A stretch of DNA of 41,285 nt from Oscillospiraceae bacterium (GCA_015066105.1 SVOY01000018.1:1-41285), one strand, 5' to 3'. Counted from the stretch's first letter, positions 1 through 8,297 are shown. The notes: generated from the letters alone by a model not told the origin. A program made the numbers and translations.

Positions 1-48
1 CGCACGAGAGCGGCTGCTTGAAATAGTAATGCGATGTCAAACCTCTGT

Positions 49-121
49 GCCGACTTTTAGTCGGCGAGCCAGCAGGCGGCCCTTATAGGGCCTATGCAAA
101 CCACCAGTTCAACTGGTGGTT
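49..121. repeat. Three consecutive perfect hairpins, possible IS200/IS605 end
   Basis: Three short perfect inverted repeats follow each other with only 12 and 6 bases between them. They are GCCGACT/AGTCGGC (49-55/59-65, loop TTT), GGCCCT/AGGGCC (78-83/87-92, loop TAT) and AACCACCAGTT/AACTGGTGGTT (99-109/111-121, one-base centre). The run has no coding potential of note. Subterminal hairpins of this kind are typical of IS200/IS605-family ends and of the omega-RNA region at the 3' end of tnpB. No transposase is inside the window, so this would be an end whose body lies before base 1. It could also be a stand-alone structured repeat. The IS assignment is inference. Confidence 0.45.
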
Positions 122-168
122 ATGATTCAAATTTTCGCAGATTACTTACTGTTCTGTTCTTACTTTTC

Positions 169-270
169 CTACACTCGGCCCTTGGCCCTGCGAAGCTCCG
201 CCCCGCCCCCTTACTACTTACTACTTACTACTTACTACTGCCTACTGACTACTCTCTACTTCCTACTTCC
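169..270 (-). repeat. Compound heptamer repeat block A
   Basis: Read on the minus strand, this block starts just after the stop codon of the minus-strand gene at 277. It first shows degenerate then perfect GTAGTAA units (four perfect TTACTAC copies on the plus strand from 211), then a GC-rich piece with GAGCTTCGC, then GGGCCAA and GGGCCGA. The same order occurs in the block at 3037-3191. Every unit has period 7. There are no unique spacers, so this is not a CRISPR array. Confidence 0.85.
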
Positions 271-276
271 CCCTCA

Positions 277-1389
277 TCACAGCATTGACGAAACAACCAT
301 AGCAAGAAGCTGATTAGCAAAATATGCCGCGGCGGCAATAAGGATTGATGCACCGCCGTGCTTAACAATATATCCCATTGCCTCGGCCTTTGTTTTCATC
401 CTTTCGGCATTGCCTGCGTGGAAAATGACGTGCTTTTTGTAAAGCGGGTTTGCAATAAAGCCGCATACAAGCTGGAATAAAAGAGAAACGAAAAAGTAGA
501 TTGCCATCGGGACTGAGGCGGCGGTCAGCTGTGCAAAAAACTCCGCAAGCTGAGCCTCGGTCATTGTGCCGCCCTCAAGCATGGGCAGAAGCATTTCGTA
601 AGCTTCAAGCATATCGTAGGCAAAGGGTGTTACGATTATGCTCATAGCAAGCGATACGGTCATTATTACAATGCCTGCCTTATAAAGCTTGCGGTAAAAA
701 TACCAGTAGGGGCCCAAGAAAAATGCGGCAAAGTTAAAGGAAAGCTTTTTGCCCCTTTGCATTTTTTTGAATTTTGAAATATAGCTCATACCGTTTGAGC
801 CGATAAAGTTACCCACGGTGTTGGTCATAACCCCGTCAATTTCATCGGTTGCGGGGAAGGGGCCGCCGAGGTTGAGTCTGCCCTCAGAGTCAGCGGTGCT
901 TTGGGCGTTTCCCGTCAGCACATCGGTTAAAAGCTGCTGCACACCATCGGCAGTGGGGGTCTGCTGAGGGTCGCTTTTTTCTTCAAAGCCTTCACCCGTG
1001 CCGAGGGTGAAGGGGGCGGCATAGTCCGGTATATCCCTGTTGGGGTTGGTGCTTCTTTTTTCCTGCTCATACATTGCGTCAACAACGTTCATACCGAAAA
1101 GGGTGAATTTCATTCCGCACTGCTTGCACACGGGGGTGCCCTTGGGATTTTCGTAGCCGCAGTTGGGGCAGCTTACGGTTTCCGTTTTTGTCTCGGGCAG
1201 AGGACTTTCCTTGTTTACTATGCCCTGCCAGGCGTAGTCCTCGCCGTGAAGGTGGGCGCATACGCAACGGTTTTCCTTATTATAGCATTCTCTGTGCTGA
1301 GGCGTGCCGCATTCGGGGCAAACAACAATGTCGTCGCTGTCCTTAAAGGCTTCGCCGCAGCCCTTACAGATGTTTCCCGTATATTTCAT
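277..1389 (-). CDS. Zinc-finger membrane protein (RING-like finger, zinc ribbon, DUF2628-like membrane domain)
   Basis: The protein has 370 residues. Residues 8-48 hold a Cys/His-rich finger (C8, C11, C24, C27, H32, C35, C42, C44, H46, H48) resembling prokaryotic RING-like fingers. A second CPNC...CKQC zinc ribbon follows at about residues 75-95. After a low-complexity linker, the stretch LSFNFAAFFLGPYWYFYRKL and the hydrophobic segments behind it match the DUF2628 pattern of small membrane proteins. The cytoplasmic fingers would thus be tethered to the membrane. The molecular function is not known. AAGGAG precedes the ATG at a normal distance. The gene stands alone, its 3' end abutting a heptamer repeat block. 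The first 276 bases of the window contain only repeats and hairpins, no gene. Confidence 0.8.
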   Translation of the reverse strand: MKYTGNICKGCGEAFKDSDDIVVCPECGTPQHRECYNKENRCVCAHLHGEDYAWQGIVNKESPLPETKTETVSCPNCGYENPKGTPVCKQCGMKFTLFGMNVVDAMYEQEKRSTNPNRDIPDYAAPFTLGTGEGFEEKSDPQQTPTADGVQQLLTDVLTGNAQSTADSEGRLNLGGPFPATDEIDGVMTNTVGNFIGSNGMSYISKFKKMQRGKKLSFNFAAFFLGPYWYFYRKLYKAGIVIMTVSLAMSIIVTPFAYDMLEAYEMLLPMLEGGTMTEAQLAEFFAQLTAASVPMAIYFFVSLLFQLVCGFIANPLYKKHVIFHAGNAERMKTKAEAMGYIVKHGGASILIAAAAYFANQLLAMVVSSML

Positions 1390-1476
1390 AGTTAACTCCT
1401 TTTAATTATAATATATAGAATAATACTACTTTTATCCCTTAATTGCAACAGTTTAAAATTTTTTCCTTAAAAGGTG

Positions 1477-1504
1477 TTGCCCTTTACAAATAAATGTGTA
1501 TAAT
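1477..1504 (+). promoter_or_regulatory. Putative sigma-A promoter of prfB
   Basis: TTGCCC (1477-1482), a 16-bp spacer and a perfect TATAAT (1499-1504) lie upstream of prfB. The -35 is only half consensus. Transcription would start near 1511 and give an untranslated leader of about 175 nt. Confidence 0.5.
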
Positions 1505-1510
1505 GTAAAT

Positions 1511-1676
1511 GTTGGAAAATGGGCGAAGCGTAAAAGAGTAGACAGCAGGCAGGGACGAAACAGAGCTTCGCGACAGTAAGCAGAAAGGTGTACCTTCGGA
1601 ACAAGCAGACTGCTGCTTACCGTTTTGATAAATTATAACGGCTTACATATAAAAATAACTTAAAACACCCGAAAGG
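1511..1676 (+). promoter_or_regulatory. Structured 5' leader of prfB (unassigned)
   Basis: The presumed leader can pair CGAAGC (1524-1529) with GCTTCG (1565-1570), and GTAAGCAG (1576-1583) with CTGCTTAC (1613-1620) around a smaller AAGGT/ACCTT hairpin. No T-tract follows the second stem, so it is not a plain terminator. It does not match a riboswitch I recognise. Part of it (1538-1553) looks like a degenerate GTAGTCA-type heptamer array, so it could be repeat debris rather than a regulator. Confidence 0.35.
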
Positions 1677-1685
1677 ATGAAAAAT

Positions 1686-2807
1686 ATGGTTCAGTTTGAA
1701 GAATTGAGATTAAGACTGCTTGAAAGCGAAAAGCCTCTTAAGGAGCTTGCCGCCGCTCTCGGTCTTGAAGAAATGGCAAAGGAAGTTGCCTCACTTGAAG
1801 AAAAAACCGCCGCAGAGGATTTTTGGGGCGACCTTGCAAATTCACAGAAGGTGCTTCAGAGAATAGCCGCACTTAAAAATAAAATCAAGGCATACGAGGA
1901 CCTCAACACCGCCTTTGACGATGCCCTTGTTATGATTGAGCTTTCAGACGAGGAGGGCGACCTTGACCTTCTTCCCGAATGTGAGGAAAGCGTTAAGGCC
2001 GTTGAGGACGAGCTTGACAAGCAGACCCTTGCAACTCTCCTTTCGGGCGAATATGACAACAACAACGCCATTCTCAACTTCCACGCAGGTGCCGGCGGCA
2101 CAGAGGCTCAGGATTGGTGTCAGATGCTTTTCAGAATGTACGGTCAGTGGGCAACAAAGCACGGCTTCAAGTTTACAACTGTTGACTTCCTTGACGGCGA
2201 CGAGGCAGGCCTCAAATCTGCAACCGTTGTTATTGAGGGCGAAAACGCTTACGGCTACCTTAAGGGCGAAATGGGCGTTCACCGTCTTGTGCGTGTTTCT
2301 CCCTTTGACTCCTCGGGACGCCGCCATACATCCTTTGCTTCACTTGAGGTAATGCCCGAAATTGACGATACCGTTGAGGTTGAAATCCGTGAAGAGGATA
2401 TCAAAATGGAGGTTTACCGTGCCTCGGGTGCAGGCGGACAGAAGGTTAACAAGACTTCATCGGCAGTCCGTCTTATCCATGAGCCCACAGGCATTGTTGT
2501 TTCCTGCCAGGTTGAAAGAAGTCAGCACCAGAACCGTGAGGTCTGTATGAAGATGCTCAAGTCAAAGCTTATTGAAATCAAGGAAAGAGAGCACCTTGAC
2601 AAGATTGAGGACATCAAGGGCGAGCAGAAGGAAATCGGCTGGGGCAGTCAGATACGCTCCTATGTGTTTATGCCCTACACCCTTGCAAAGGACCACAGAA
2701 CGGGCTTTGAAATGGGTAACATCAACGCTGTTATGGACGGCGACATTGACGGCTTCATCAACGCTTACCTTAAAAAGCAGTCACTTGATGCGCTCGGCGC
2801 AGAATAA
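1686..2807 (+). CDS. prfB: Peptide chain release factor 2
   Basis: RF2 releases finished peptides at UGA and UAA codons in the ribosomal A site. The SPF anticodon tripeptide is present (RVSPFDSSGRRHTSF), which marks RF2 rather than RF1. The catalytic GGQ lies in GAGGQKVNKTSSAVR. The N-terminal helical domain leads straight into the core in a single frame, so the programmed +1 frameshift near codon 25 that autoregulates many prfB genes is absent. Two in-frame ATGs are possible, at 1677 and 1686. I take 1686 because AAAGG ends at 1676, which touches the first ATG but sits 9 bases before the second, giving 373 residues, a normal length. The gene is monocistronic, with a hairpin terminator at 2906. 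Confidence 0.97.
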   Translation: MVQFEELRLRLLESEKPLKELAAALGLEEMAKEVASLEEKTAAEDFWGDLANSQKVLQRIAALKNKIKAYEDLNTAFDDALVMIELSDEEGDLDLLPECEESVKAVEDELDKQTLATLLSGEYDNNNAILNFHAGAGGTEAQDWCQMLFRMYGQWATKHGFKFTTVDFLDGDEAGLKSATVVIEGENAYGYLKGEMGVHRLVRVSPFDSSGRRHTSFASLEVMPEIDDTVEVEIREEDIKMEVYRASGAGGQKVNKTSSAVRLIHEPTGIVVSCQVERSQHQNREVCMKMLKSKLIEIKEREHLDKIEDIKGEQKEIGWGSQIRSYVFMPYTLAKDHRTGFEMGNINAVMDGDIDGFINAYLKKQSLDALGAE

Positions 2808-2905
2808 TAGCAGGCAGTAGTCACGCGCGAGAAAAATCGCAATGCGCAATCGCGCCCGAGAGAGCGGAAACGATGAAAGCTTTCTCCCGCCAAATTAAAT
2901 AGTGC

Positions 2906-2945
2906 AAAAGCAGGTGCTTCAAAAAATGAAGTCATCTGCTTTTTA
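2906..2945 (+). terminator. Intrinsic terminator after prfB
   Basis: AAAAGCAGGTG pairs with CATCTGCTTTT, extended by TTCA/TGAA around an A5 loop, with one bulge and a G-U pair. The 3' side runs into TTTTT. The stem is a diverged relative of the ACAGATGTA terminators found after other genes here. Confidence 0.75.
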
Positions 2946-3036
2946 TTCTTTAAACAAAGATAAACTATACTCGGCGGGGAAAGGGTTATTTCTTGAACCT
3001 TGTAAAAGCGGATATAATCGGAACGAAGCGACCCTT

Positions 3037-3191
3037 AATTCCGAATTCCGACTTCCGCATTCCGAATTGACTTGGGCCCTCGGCCCTGCGAAGCTCCGCT
3101 TCGCCCCTTACTACTTACTACTTACTACTTACTACTGCCTACTGACTACTGACTACTCTCTACTGACTACTGTAATTGCGCATTGTGAATT
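3037..3191. repeat. Compound heptamer repeat block B (four repeat types together)
   Basis: In order this holds about four ATTCCGA-type units (3037-3069), GGGCCCT/CGGCCCT (3073-3088), AAGCTCCGCTTCGCCCC (a small GAAGC/GCTTC hairpin), an array of TTACTAC then TGACTAC units (3108-3171) and a final GCGCATTGTGAATT. All units have period 7. A reading frame covers part of the block, but it consists of repeat translation and is not a credible gene. The 553-bp gap 2808-3360 otherwise holds the prfB terminator and the promoter of the next operon. Confidence 0.85.
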
Positions 3192-3269
3192 ATCTGCTCA
3201 TTTTTACTGCTCTTTGCCCATTTTTTCGCAAATAAATTTGAAAAAAGTGTTATAAATGTATATATTTGA

Positions 3270-3298
3270 TTGACATACCGTTTTATATTTGATAAAAT
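3270..3298 (+). promoter_or_regulatory. Sigma-A promoter of the SCP2/aminotransferase/transketolase operon
   Basis: A perfect TTGACA (3270-3275), a 17-bp spacer and TAAAAT (3293-3298) precede the first gene by about 60 bases. No operator-like palindrome is evident in the short leader. Confidence 0.75.
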
Positions 3299-3360
3299 AA
3301 CTCTGTCTAAATCATACATTGGCTTATTGGGCCACTGTATCTAACAAAGGAGGATATTTT

Positions 3361-4119
3361 ATGACAGATGCAAAAACCCTGGCGTACATAAATATGTATG
3401 CTGTTCTCGGTGCAATTGAAAATCTTTGCGAGCTTGACGAAAAAGCAAGCGAGCTTGTAAAGACCAAGAAGCCCGTATCCATCGGTCTTGAAGTAAAGGG
3501 CGGCCCCAGCGCAACTCTCTTCTTCAAAAACGGCCGTTGCAGAATGGAACAGGGCACAAAGAACTGCGATGTTCTTCTCCCCTTCTCAACTCCCGAGAAA
3601 TTTAACGCTATGGTTGACGGAACAGGCTCAGCTCTTCCCTCAAAGGGCTTTTCAAAGATTATGTTCCTTCTTAAGAAGTTCATCCCCCTCACAGATTTAC
3701 TTTCAAAGTATCTGCGTGCAACAGAGGAAGACCTTAAGGACGACAAGTTCTTTGAAATCAGCACAAAGCTTATGTTCTATGTTATCACAGTTGCCCTTTC
3801 ACAAATCGGTAACAACGATGCAATCGGTAAGTTCAGTGCTTCCTTCATCCCCGACGGTATTATCGACGTTTCCATCAAGGACTGCGTAGGTGCAACAATC
3901 CGCGTTAAGGACCACCACATGGTAACAATCAAGAAGAAGCCCGAGTCATACCGCTCACAGATGGAATTTGACAACATCCGTCTTGCAAGAGACCTCTTTG
4001 ACGGCAAGGTTAACTCCATTGCCTGCATCGGTGAAGGCACAATTGCAATGCACGGCCAGATCAATATGATTGACAACGTTAACAGAATTCTTGACAGAGT
4101 TGCACTCTATCTTGCATAA
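3361..4119 (+). CDS. SCP2-like lipid-carrier protein (first copy)
   Basis: The product has 252 residues, no signal peptide and no obvious catalytic motif. Residues 30-100 (SIGLEVKGGPSATLFFKNG, then a polar strand and FSTPEKFNAMVDGTGSALPS) follow the sterol-carrier-protein-2 pattern: alternating strands, then a helix at a Gly/Pro turn. The family forms a hydrophobic tunnel that binds lipids or other apolar ligands. A longer C-terminal half lies outside the core. A second, diverged SCP2-like gene closes the same operon at 7410. AGGAGG sits properly before the ATG at 3361; the in-frame upstream ATG at 3319 has no ribosome site. It is followed after 12 bases by the aminotransferase. A carrier for a hydrophobic intermediate is inferred from context only. 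Confidence 0.65.
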   Translation: MTDAKTLAYINMYAVLGAIENLCELDEKASELVKTKKPVSIGLEVKGGPSATLFFKNGRCRMEQGTKNCDVLLPFSTPEKFNAMVDGTGSALPSKGFSKIMFLLKKFIPLTDLLSKYLRATEEDLKDDKFFEISTKLMFYVITVALSQIGNNDAIGKFSASFIPDGIIDVSIKDCVGATIRVKDHHMVTIKKKPESYRSQMEFDNIRLARDLFDGKVNSIACIGEGTIAMHGQINMIDNVNRILDRVALYLA

Positions 4120-4131
4120 GGAGGTATTACA

Positions 4132-5397
4132 ATGAGTTTCCCTGTATACAAACACGATAAAAGCACAGAGCTTTTTAACAGAGCCACAAAGGTAGTACCT
4201 TCAGGTATTTACGGCCACCTCGGCCCTGCAGAAGGTCAGTTCATCCCCGTTGCAAAGTGGCCCATGTTTGCCGAAAAGGCAAAGGGTACATATGTATGGG
4301 ACGTTGACGGCAACAAGTACATTGACTATATGTGCGCTTACGGCCCCAACGTGCTCGGCTACTGTGACCCCGACGTTGACGCTGCTGCCGCAAAGCAGAT
4401 TGCCCTCGGTAACTGTACAACACAGCCCGGTAAGGTAATGGTTGAGTGTGCAGAGCTTCTTGTTGACACCGTTAACACCGCTGACTGGGCATTCTTTGCA
4501 AAGAACGGTAACGATGCTACTCAGGGTGCTATCATGTGCGCAAGAGCATACACACACCGCAAGAAGGTTATTATGTTCCACGGCTACTACCACGGTGTTT
4601 CACCCTGGTGCCAGAAGATTGACTATCCCGGCGTTCTTCCCGAGGATGTTGCCAACAACATTATGATCCCCTGGAACGATATTCCTCTTCTTGAAAAAAC
4701 AATTGAAGAAAACAAGAATCAGATTGCCTGTATCATAGCTCAGCCCTATGACCACGGCAACTTCCACGATAACGCTCTTCCCGAAGAAGGCTTCTGGCCC
4801 AAGGTAAGAGAAATCTGTACAAAGAACGACATCGTTCTTATCGTTGACGACGTTCGTGCAGGCTTCCGTCTTGACCTCGCAGGCTCCGACCACTACTTCG
4901 GCTTTGAGGCTGACCTTATCTGCTTCTGTAAGGCTCTCGCAAACGGCTACAATATGTCAGCTATCTGCGGTAAGGACTTCCTTAAGAATGCAATGAGCTC
5001 ACTTGCTTACACCGGCTCCTACTGGCTTTCAGCAGTTCCCTTTGCAGCCTGTATTGCAAACATCAACAAGATGAAGGAGCTCGACATTCCCACAATGTTC
5101 AAGCAGAAGGGTGAAAAGCTTTGCAACGGTCTTGTTAAGGCAGGTGCAGAGCACGGCTTCAACCTCATCGCTTCAGGCCCCGCAGCTCTCTTCTATCTGA
5201 GAATTGCCAACGACGACAGTATGCTTCTGCATCAGGAATGGATTGCAGAGATGGTTGCAAGAGGCATTTTCTTTGCTTCTCACCACAACCACTTCATCAA
5301 CGCTTCTCTTTCCGATAAGGATATCAAGCACACAATCGCTGTTGCCGAGGAATGCTTCGGCATCGTAGCAAAGAACCATCCCGAGCTTTTCAGATAA
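4132..5397 (+). CDS. Class III PLP aminotransferase, glutamate-1-semialdehyde aminomutase-like
   Basis: 421 residues. The entry region (GTYVWDVDGNKYIDYMCAYG), the FHGYYHG segment and the Schiff-base lysine in FCKALANGYNMSA are those of class III aminotransferases of the HemL subgroup. The PLP-contacting acid is in IVDDVRAGFRLD, where the common DEV appears as DDV. It is unlikely to be the tetrapyrrole enzyme: no hem genes are near, and the lysine context is that of subgroup members that aminate ketoses or keto-lipids in secondary pathways. It lies between an SCP2-like protein and a split transketolase, which fits amination of a ketol made by the transketolase (inference). The ribosome site is AAGGAGG, overlapping the stop of the preceding gene. 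Confidence 0.85.
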   Translation: MSFPVYKHDKSTELFNRATKVVPSGIYGHLGPAEGQFIPVAKWPMFAEKAKGTYVWDVDGNKYIDYMCAYGPNVLGYCDPDVDAAAAKQIALGNCTTQPGKVMVECAELLVDTVNTADWAFFAKNGNDATQGAIMCARAYTHRKKVIMFHGYYHGVSPWCQKIDYPGVLPEDVANNIMIPWNDIPLLEKTIEENKNQIACIIAQPYDHGNFHDNALPEEGFWPKVREICTKNDIVLIVDDVRAGFRLDLAGSDHYFGFEADLICFCKALANGYNMSAICGKDFLKNAMSSLAYTGSYWLSAVPFAACIANINKMKELDIPTMFKQKGEKLCNGLVKAGAEHGFNLIASGPAALFYLRIANDDSMLLHQEWIAEMVARGIFFASHHNHFINASLSDKDIKHTIAVAEECFGIVAKNHPELFR

Positions 5398-5430
5398 GGC
5401 TTGAGGACACTTAAGTAAAATCCCCCCAAC

Positions 5431-5458
5431 AAAGGCAATGCTCACGGGCATTGCCTTT
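5431..5458 (+). other. Intercistronic hairpin in the operon
   Basis: AAAGGCAATGC (5431-5441) and GCATTGCCTTT (5448-5458) form a perfect 11-bp stem around a six-base loop in the only sizeable gap (99 bp) of the operon. It is followed by CGGAGG rather than a T-run, so it is more likely an mRNA-stabilising or processing hairpin than a terminator. It could set different doses for the two halves of the operon. Confidence 0.6.
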
Positions 5459-5496
5459 CGGAGGAAAAAATATTATTTTAACTGGAGGAAAACATT

Positions 5497-6375
5497 ATGC
5501 CACTTTCAAAACAGGAATGGCTTGCCCTTGAAAAAAAGGCTTTCGAGCTTCGTAAGCTTACCGTTCAGACAACCGTATGGGCAGGCAGCGGACATTTCGG
5601 CGGCGGTATGAGCGTCATGGACCTTCTTACCGTTCTCTATCACAAGTACCTTAACATCAAGGTTGACGATCCCAAGTGGGAAGACAGAGACCGCTTCATC
5701 CTTTCAAAGGGTCACGCAGCCATTGCTTACGCTCCCGTGCTTTGCGACAAGGGCTTCAACGATGTTGAAATGCTTAAGTCATTCAACCTTTCAGGCTCAA
5801 AGATGGGTATGCACCTTGACTCAAACAAGGTTGTAGGCGTTGACGCTTCAACAGGCTCACTCGGCCACGGCCCCTCAATCGCTGCCGGTACAGCTCTTGC
5901 AGCAAGACTTATGGGCAAGGATTATCTTACATACGTAGTTACCGGTGACGGCGAGCTCGGCGAGGGCTCCTGCTGGGAAGGCTTTATGACAATGAACCAC
6001 TACGAGCTTTCAAACTGCATCGTATTCATTGACAGAAATCACAACATGATTGACGGTAACACAGAAGACATCAAGAAGCTTGAGCCTCTTGCAGACAAGA
6101 TGACAGCCTTCGGCTTCAACACAATCGTTGTTGACGGTAACAACATCGGCGAGCTTTGCGCCGCTATTGACGTAGCTATTGAGCGTTCAAAGGAAAAGTG
6201 TGCTCCCACTTGTATTCTTATGGATACAAAGAAGGGCGCAGGCATCAAGACAATCGAAGGCGATTACACATGGCACTACGGTGCAATTGACGATGCACGC
6301 TTTGAGCAGTTTAACAAAGAGCTTGAAGAGGACTACAAGGCTCGTGTTGCACGTGCAGAAAAGGAGGGCAAATAA
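5497..6375 (+). CDS. Transketolase, N-terminal (TPP-binding) subunit
   Basis: 292 residues, the length of the N-terminal half of split transketolases. It shows the GHFGGGMSVMDLL entry motif (GHxGG), LSKGHAA, STGSLGHGPSIAAG, and the thiamine diphosphate/Mg motif GDGELGEGSCWEG followed by DRNHNMIDG. With the next gene it forms the alpha2beta2-type enzyme that moves a two-carbon ketol unit between a ketose and an aldehyde. Split forms are common in Firmicutes and often serve special pathways as well as the pentose phosphate pathway. AGGAGG precedes the ATG. Only two bases separate it from its partner, so the two are translationally coupled. The donor and acceptor cannot be read from the sequence. 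Confidence 0.93.
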   Translation: MPLSKQEWLALEKKAFELRKLTVQTTVWAGSGHFGGGMSVMDLLTVLYHKYLNIKVDDPKWEDRDRFILSKGHAAIAYAPVLCDKGFNDVEMLKSFNLSGSKMGMHLDSNKVVGVDASTGSLGHGPSIAAGTALAARLMGKDYLTYVVTGDGELGEGSCWEGFMTMNHYELSNCIVFIDRNHNMIDGNTEDIKKLEPLADKMTAFGFNTIVVDGNNIGELCAAIDVAIERSKEKCAPTCILMDTKKGAGIKTIEGDYTWHYGAIDDARFEQFNKELEEDYKARVARAEKEGK

Positions 6376-6377
6376 TT

Positions 6378-7385
6378 ATGGCAGGCGGATTTGTTTACAC
6401 AGCAGTTGACCAGACTGAGCTTTCCACAGCTGAAATTTACGGTAAGGCTCTTGCTGACATTATTTTAAAGGACCCCAAGGTTGTTGCTATCACAGCTGAC
6501 CTTGCAAAATCAACAAAGCTCGGTGACGTTCTTAAGGTTTGCCCCGAAAGAGTTATCAACGTTGGTATCGCAGAGCAGGATATGTTCGGCGTTGCAGCAG
6601 GTATGGCAAGAGCAGGCATGATTCCTTTCCTTTCAGGCTTCTCTGCTTTCACATCAATGCGTGCCTGTGACCAGCTTCACACAGACATCTGCTACCAGAA
6701 CGTAAACGCAAAGATTATTGCTACACATTCAGGCACATCCTTCGGTCAGGCAGGCTCAACTCACCACGCTATCACTGACCTTGCTATTACAAGAGCAATG
6801 CCCAACCTCACCGTTATCGTTCCCGCTGACGGCTTTGAAACAGCAAACGCAGTTAACGCTGCTTACGAAAACTTCGGCCCCTATTACATCCGTATCAACC
6901 GCGGCTTCGACCGTGTTCTTTACGAAAATCAGGACTACGGCTTTGAGGTTGGTAAGGCTGTTGAGGTTCATGAGGGTACCGACATCACGGTTATTGCCTG
7001 CGGCTCATGCGTATTCCAGGCACGTGAGGCAGCTAAGTTCCTCAAGAACTCAGACGGACTTTCAGTTCGCGTTCTCAATATGCACACAATCAAGCCCATC
7101 GACGTTGAGGCTATTCAGAAGGCAATTTCTGACACAAGAAGAATCGTTACCGTTGAAGACCACCTTGTTACCGGTGGCTTAGGCTCAGCAGTTGCTGAGG
7201 TTATGGCTGAGTACGGTAAGGGCTGTGCATTCAAGATGCTCGGTCACAAGGGCTTTGCTATGATCGGCCTTCATGAGGACATTATGTCAGATGCAGGCAT
7301 CGATGCCAACGGCATCATCGCTGCAGTTCGTGAAACAATGAACGCAGACTTTGAAGAAGACGACAACTGGGACGACGAGTTCTAA
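6378..7385 (+). CDS. Transketolase, C-terminal (pyrimidine-binding) subunit
   Basis: 335 residues. The catalytic glutamate that activates the thiamine diphosphate pyrimidine lies in NVGIAEQDMFGVAAGMA. Substrate-side residues appear in HSGTSFGQAGSTHHAITD and PADGFET, and the C-terminal transketolase domain starts near VHEGTDITVIACG. The last 15 residues are very acidic (FEEDDNWDDEF), which is not typical and may be a species feature. The ATG is preceded by AAGGAGGGC within the end of the preceding gene. Stoichiometric production with the N subunit is expected from the 2-bp gap. Confidence 0.93.
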   Translation: MAGGFVYTAVDQTELSTAEIYGKALADIILKDPKVVAITADLAKSTKLGDVLKVCPERVINVGIAEQDMFGVAAGMARAGMIPFLSGFSAFTSMRACDQLHTDICYQNVNAKIIATHSGTSFGQAGSTHHAITDLAITRAMPNLTVIVPADGFETANAVNAAYENFGPYYIRINRGFDRVLYENQDYGFEVGKAVEVHEGTDITVIACGSCVFQAREAAKFLKNSDGLSVRVLNMHTIKPIDVEAIQKAISDTRRIVTVEDHLVTGGLGSAVAEVMAEYGKGCAFKMLGHKGFAMIGLHEDIMSDAGIDANGIIAAVRETMNADFEEDDNWDDEF

Positions 7386-7409
7386 TATTATTACAAGGAG
7401 GCAAACGAT

Positions 7410-8213
7410 ATGGCTCACACTAAAGAAGCCTTATATTCAAACAAAATCTTTCTCAATGCCGCTTTGCCGCTTGTAAAGGTTATTGCAAACGATGTTCCCT
7501 CCCTCAAGAAAAAGTTTGAAAATGCTCACGCAGTTATTCAGGTAAGCTGCCTTGACCCCGATGTTGAGGGCGGCAAGGTGGGTATGCACTTTGTTGTAAA
7601 CAGCGGTGAATGGCTTGTTCACACCTGCCTTACAGAGGACCCCCACATTGAGCTTGAATTCAAGAGCGTTGAAGCACTTAACGATTTCTTCAAGGGTAAC
7701 ATTACACTTGGCGGTATTCCCAAAATCAGAGGTCTCAAATACGCAGGAACACTTGTTTCCTTCGTAATGGTGCTTCTCAAAATGGCAGACCTTCTCGGTG
7801 CAACAGAGCCCCCGAAGGACGAGGAAACAAAGGAGCTGCTTGTTAAGTGCTACTTCTACCTGCTTTCAAGCGGTATCAGCCAGCTTAACAAAATGGGTCA
7901 CCCCGAAATCAAGGACTGGACCACAAAGAGCCCCGACCGTGTTTACGCTTTTGCCGTTGACAACTATCCTCAGGTTTCTGCATTCATCAGAATCAAGGCA
8001 GGTAAGTCACGTGCAGGACGCGGCGAATACAAGAGAGCAATGCCCTTCTTTACTCTCCGCTTCAACAACCTTGACAGCGCGCTCGGCATCCTTATGAGCA
8101 TTGACGATATGCTTGAGGCAACAAAGGCAGGCCGCCTTGTAATGGACGGCGGTCCCGAGTTCGGCGCACAGATTGGCGGCTTTATGCTTGAAATCGGCGC
8201 ACTCGCAAAATAA
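7410..8213 (+). CDS. SCP2-like lipid-carrier protein (second, longer copy)
   Basis: 267 residues, no signal peptide. The SCP2-like pattern is in the middle: GGKVGMHFVVNSGEWLVHTC, polar strand HIELEFKSVEALNDFFKGN, then IPKIRG. It is followed by a hydrophobic helix (GTLVSFVMVLLKMADLLG) as in SCP2 proteins. The tail (GEYKRAMPFFTLRFNNLDSALGI) is a second beta-helix unit. Sequence identity to the first SCP2-like gene is low; the resemblance is in layout. It is the last gene of the operon, with AGGAGG before the ATG and a terminator 85 bases downstream. A role as carrier or activator for the enzymes upstream is inferred. Confidence 0.6.
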   Translation: MAHTKEALYSNKIFLNAALPLVKVIANDVPSLKKKFENAHAVIQVSCLDPDVEGGKVGMHFVVNSGEWLVHTCLTEDPHIELEFKSVEALNDFFKGNITLGGIPKIRGLKYAGTLVSFVMVLLKMADLLGATEPPKDEETKELLVKCYFYLLSSGISQLNKMGHPEIKDWTTKSPDRVYAFAVDNYPQVSAFIRIKAGKSRAGRGEYKRAMPFFTLRFNNLDSALGILMSIDDMLEATKAGRLVMDGGPEFGAQIGGFMLEIGALAK

Positions 8214-8239
8214 AAGAACAAAAACGTAAAGTTCTTTTG

Positions 8240-8265
8240 GTTACTTTTCTTTCAAGAAAAGTAAC
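8240..8265. repeat. Perfect 12-bp inverted repeat
   Basis: GTTACTTTTCTT (8240-8251) is followed by its exact complement AAGAAAAGTAAC (8254-8265). The turn is too tight for a full stem, so the outer ten pairs would form. It has no T-tail on either strand. It looks like a dispersed intergenic palindrome rather than a terminator. Confidence 0.6.
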
Positions 8266-8297
8266 GCCTGACCGGCGAGGTCACAAAAAAACACGAT

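Noticed and set aside
1677..1685. Upstream ATG of prfB at 1677
   Set aside because: It touches the ribosome site AAAGG, whereas the ATG at 1686 has 9-bp spacing.
1700..1800. Programmed +1 frameshift in prfB
   Set aside because: The frame is continuous from the start to the GGQ core; no in-frame TGA or shift site exists.
205..3175. TTACTAC/TGACTAC arrays considered as CRISPR or coding repeats
   Set aside because: Units are 7 bp without spacers, no cas genes are near, and reading frames across them (for example at 2902-3255) consist only of repeat translation.
4132..5397. Assignment of the aminotransferase as hemL of tetrapyrrole synthesis
   Set aside because: Operon partners are transketolase and SCP2-like proteins, no hem genes are near, and motif details fit other class III subgroups.
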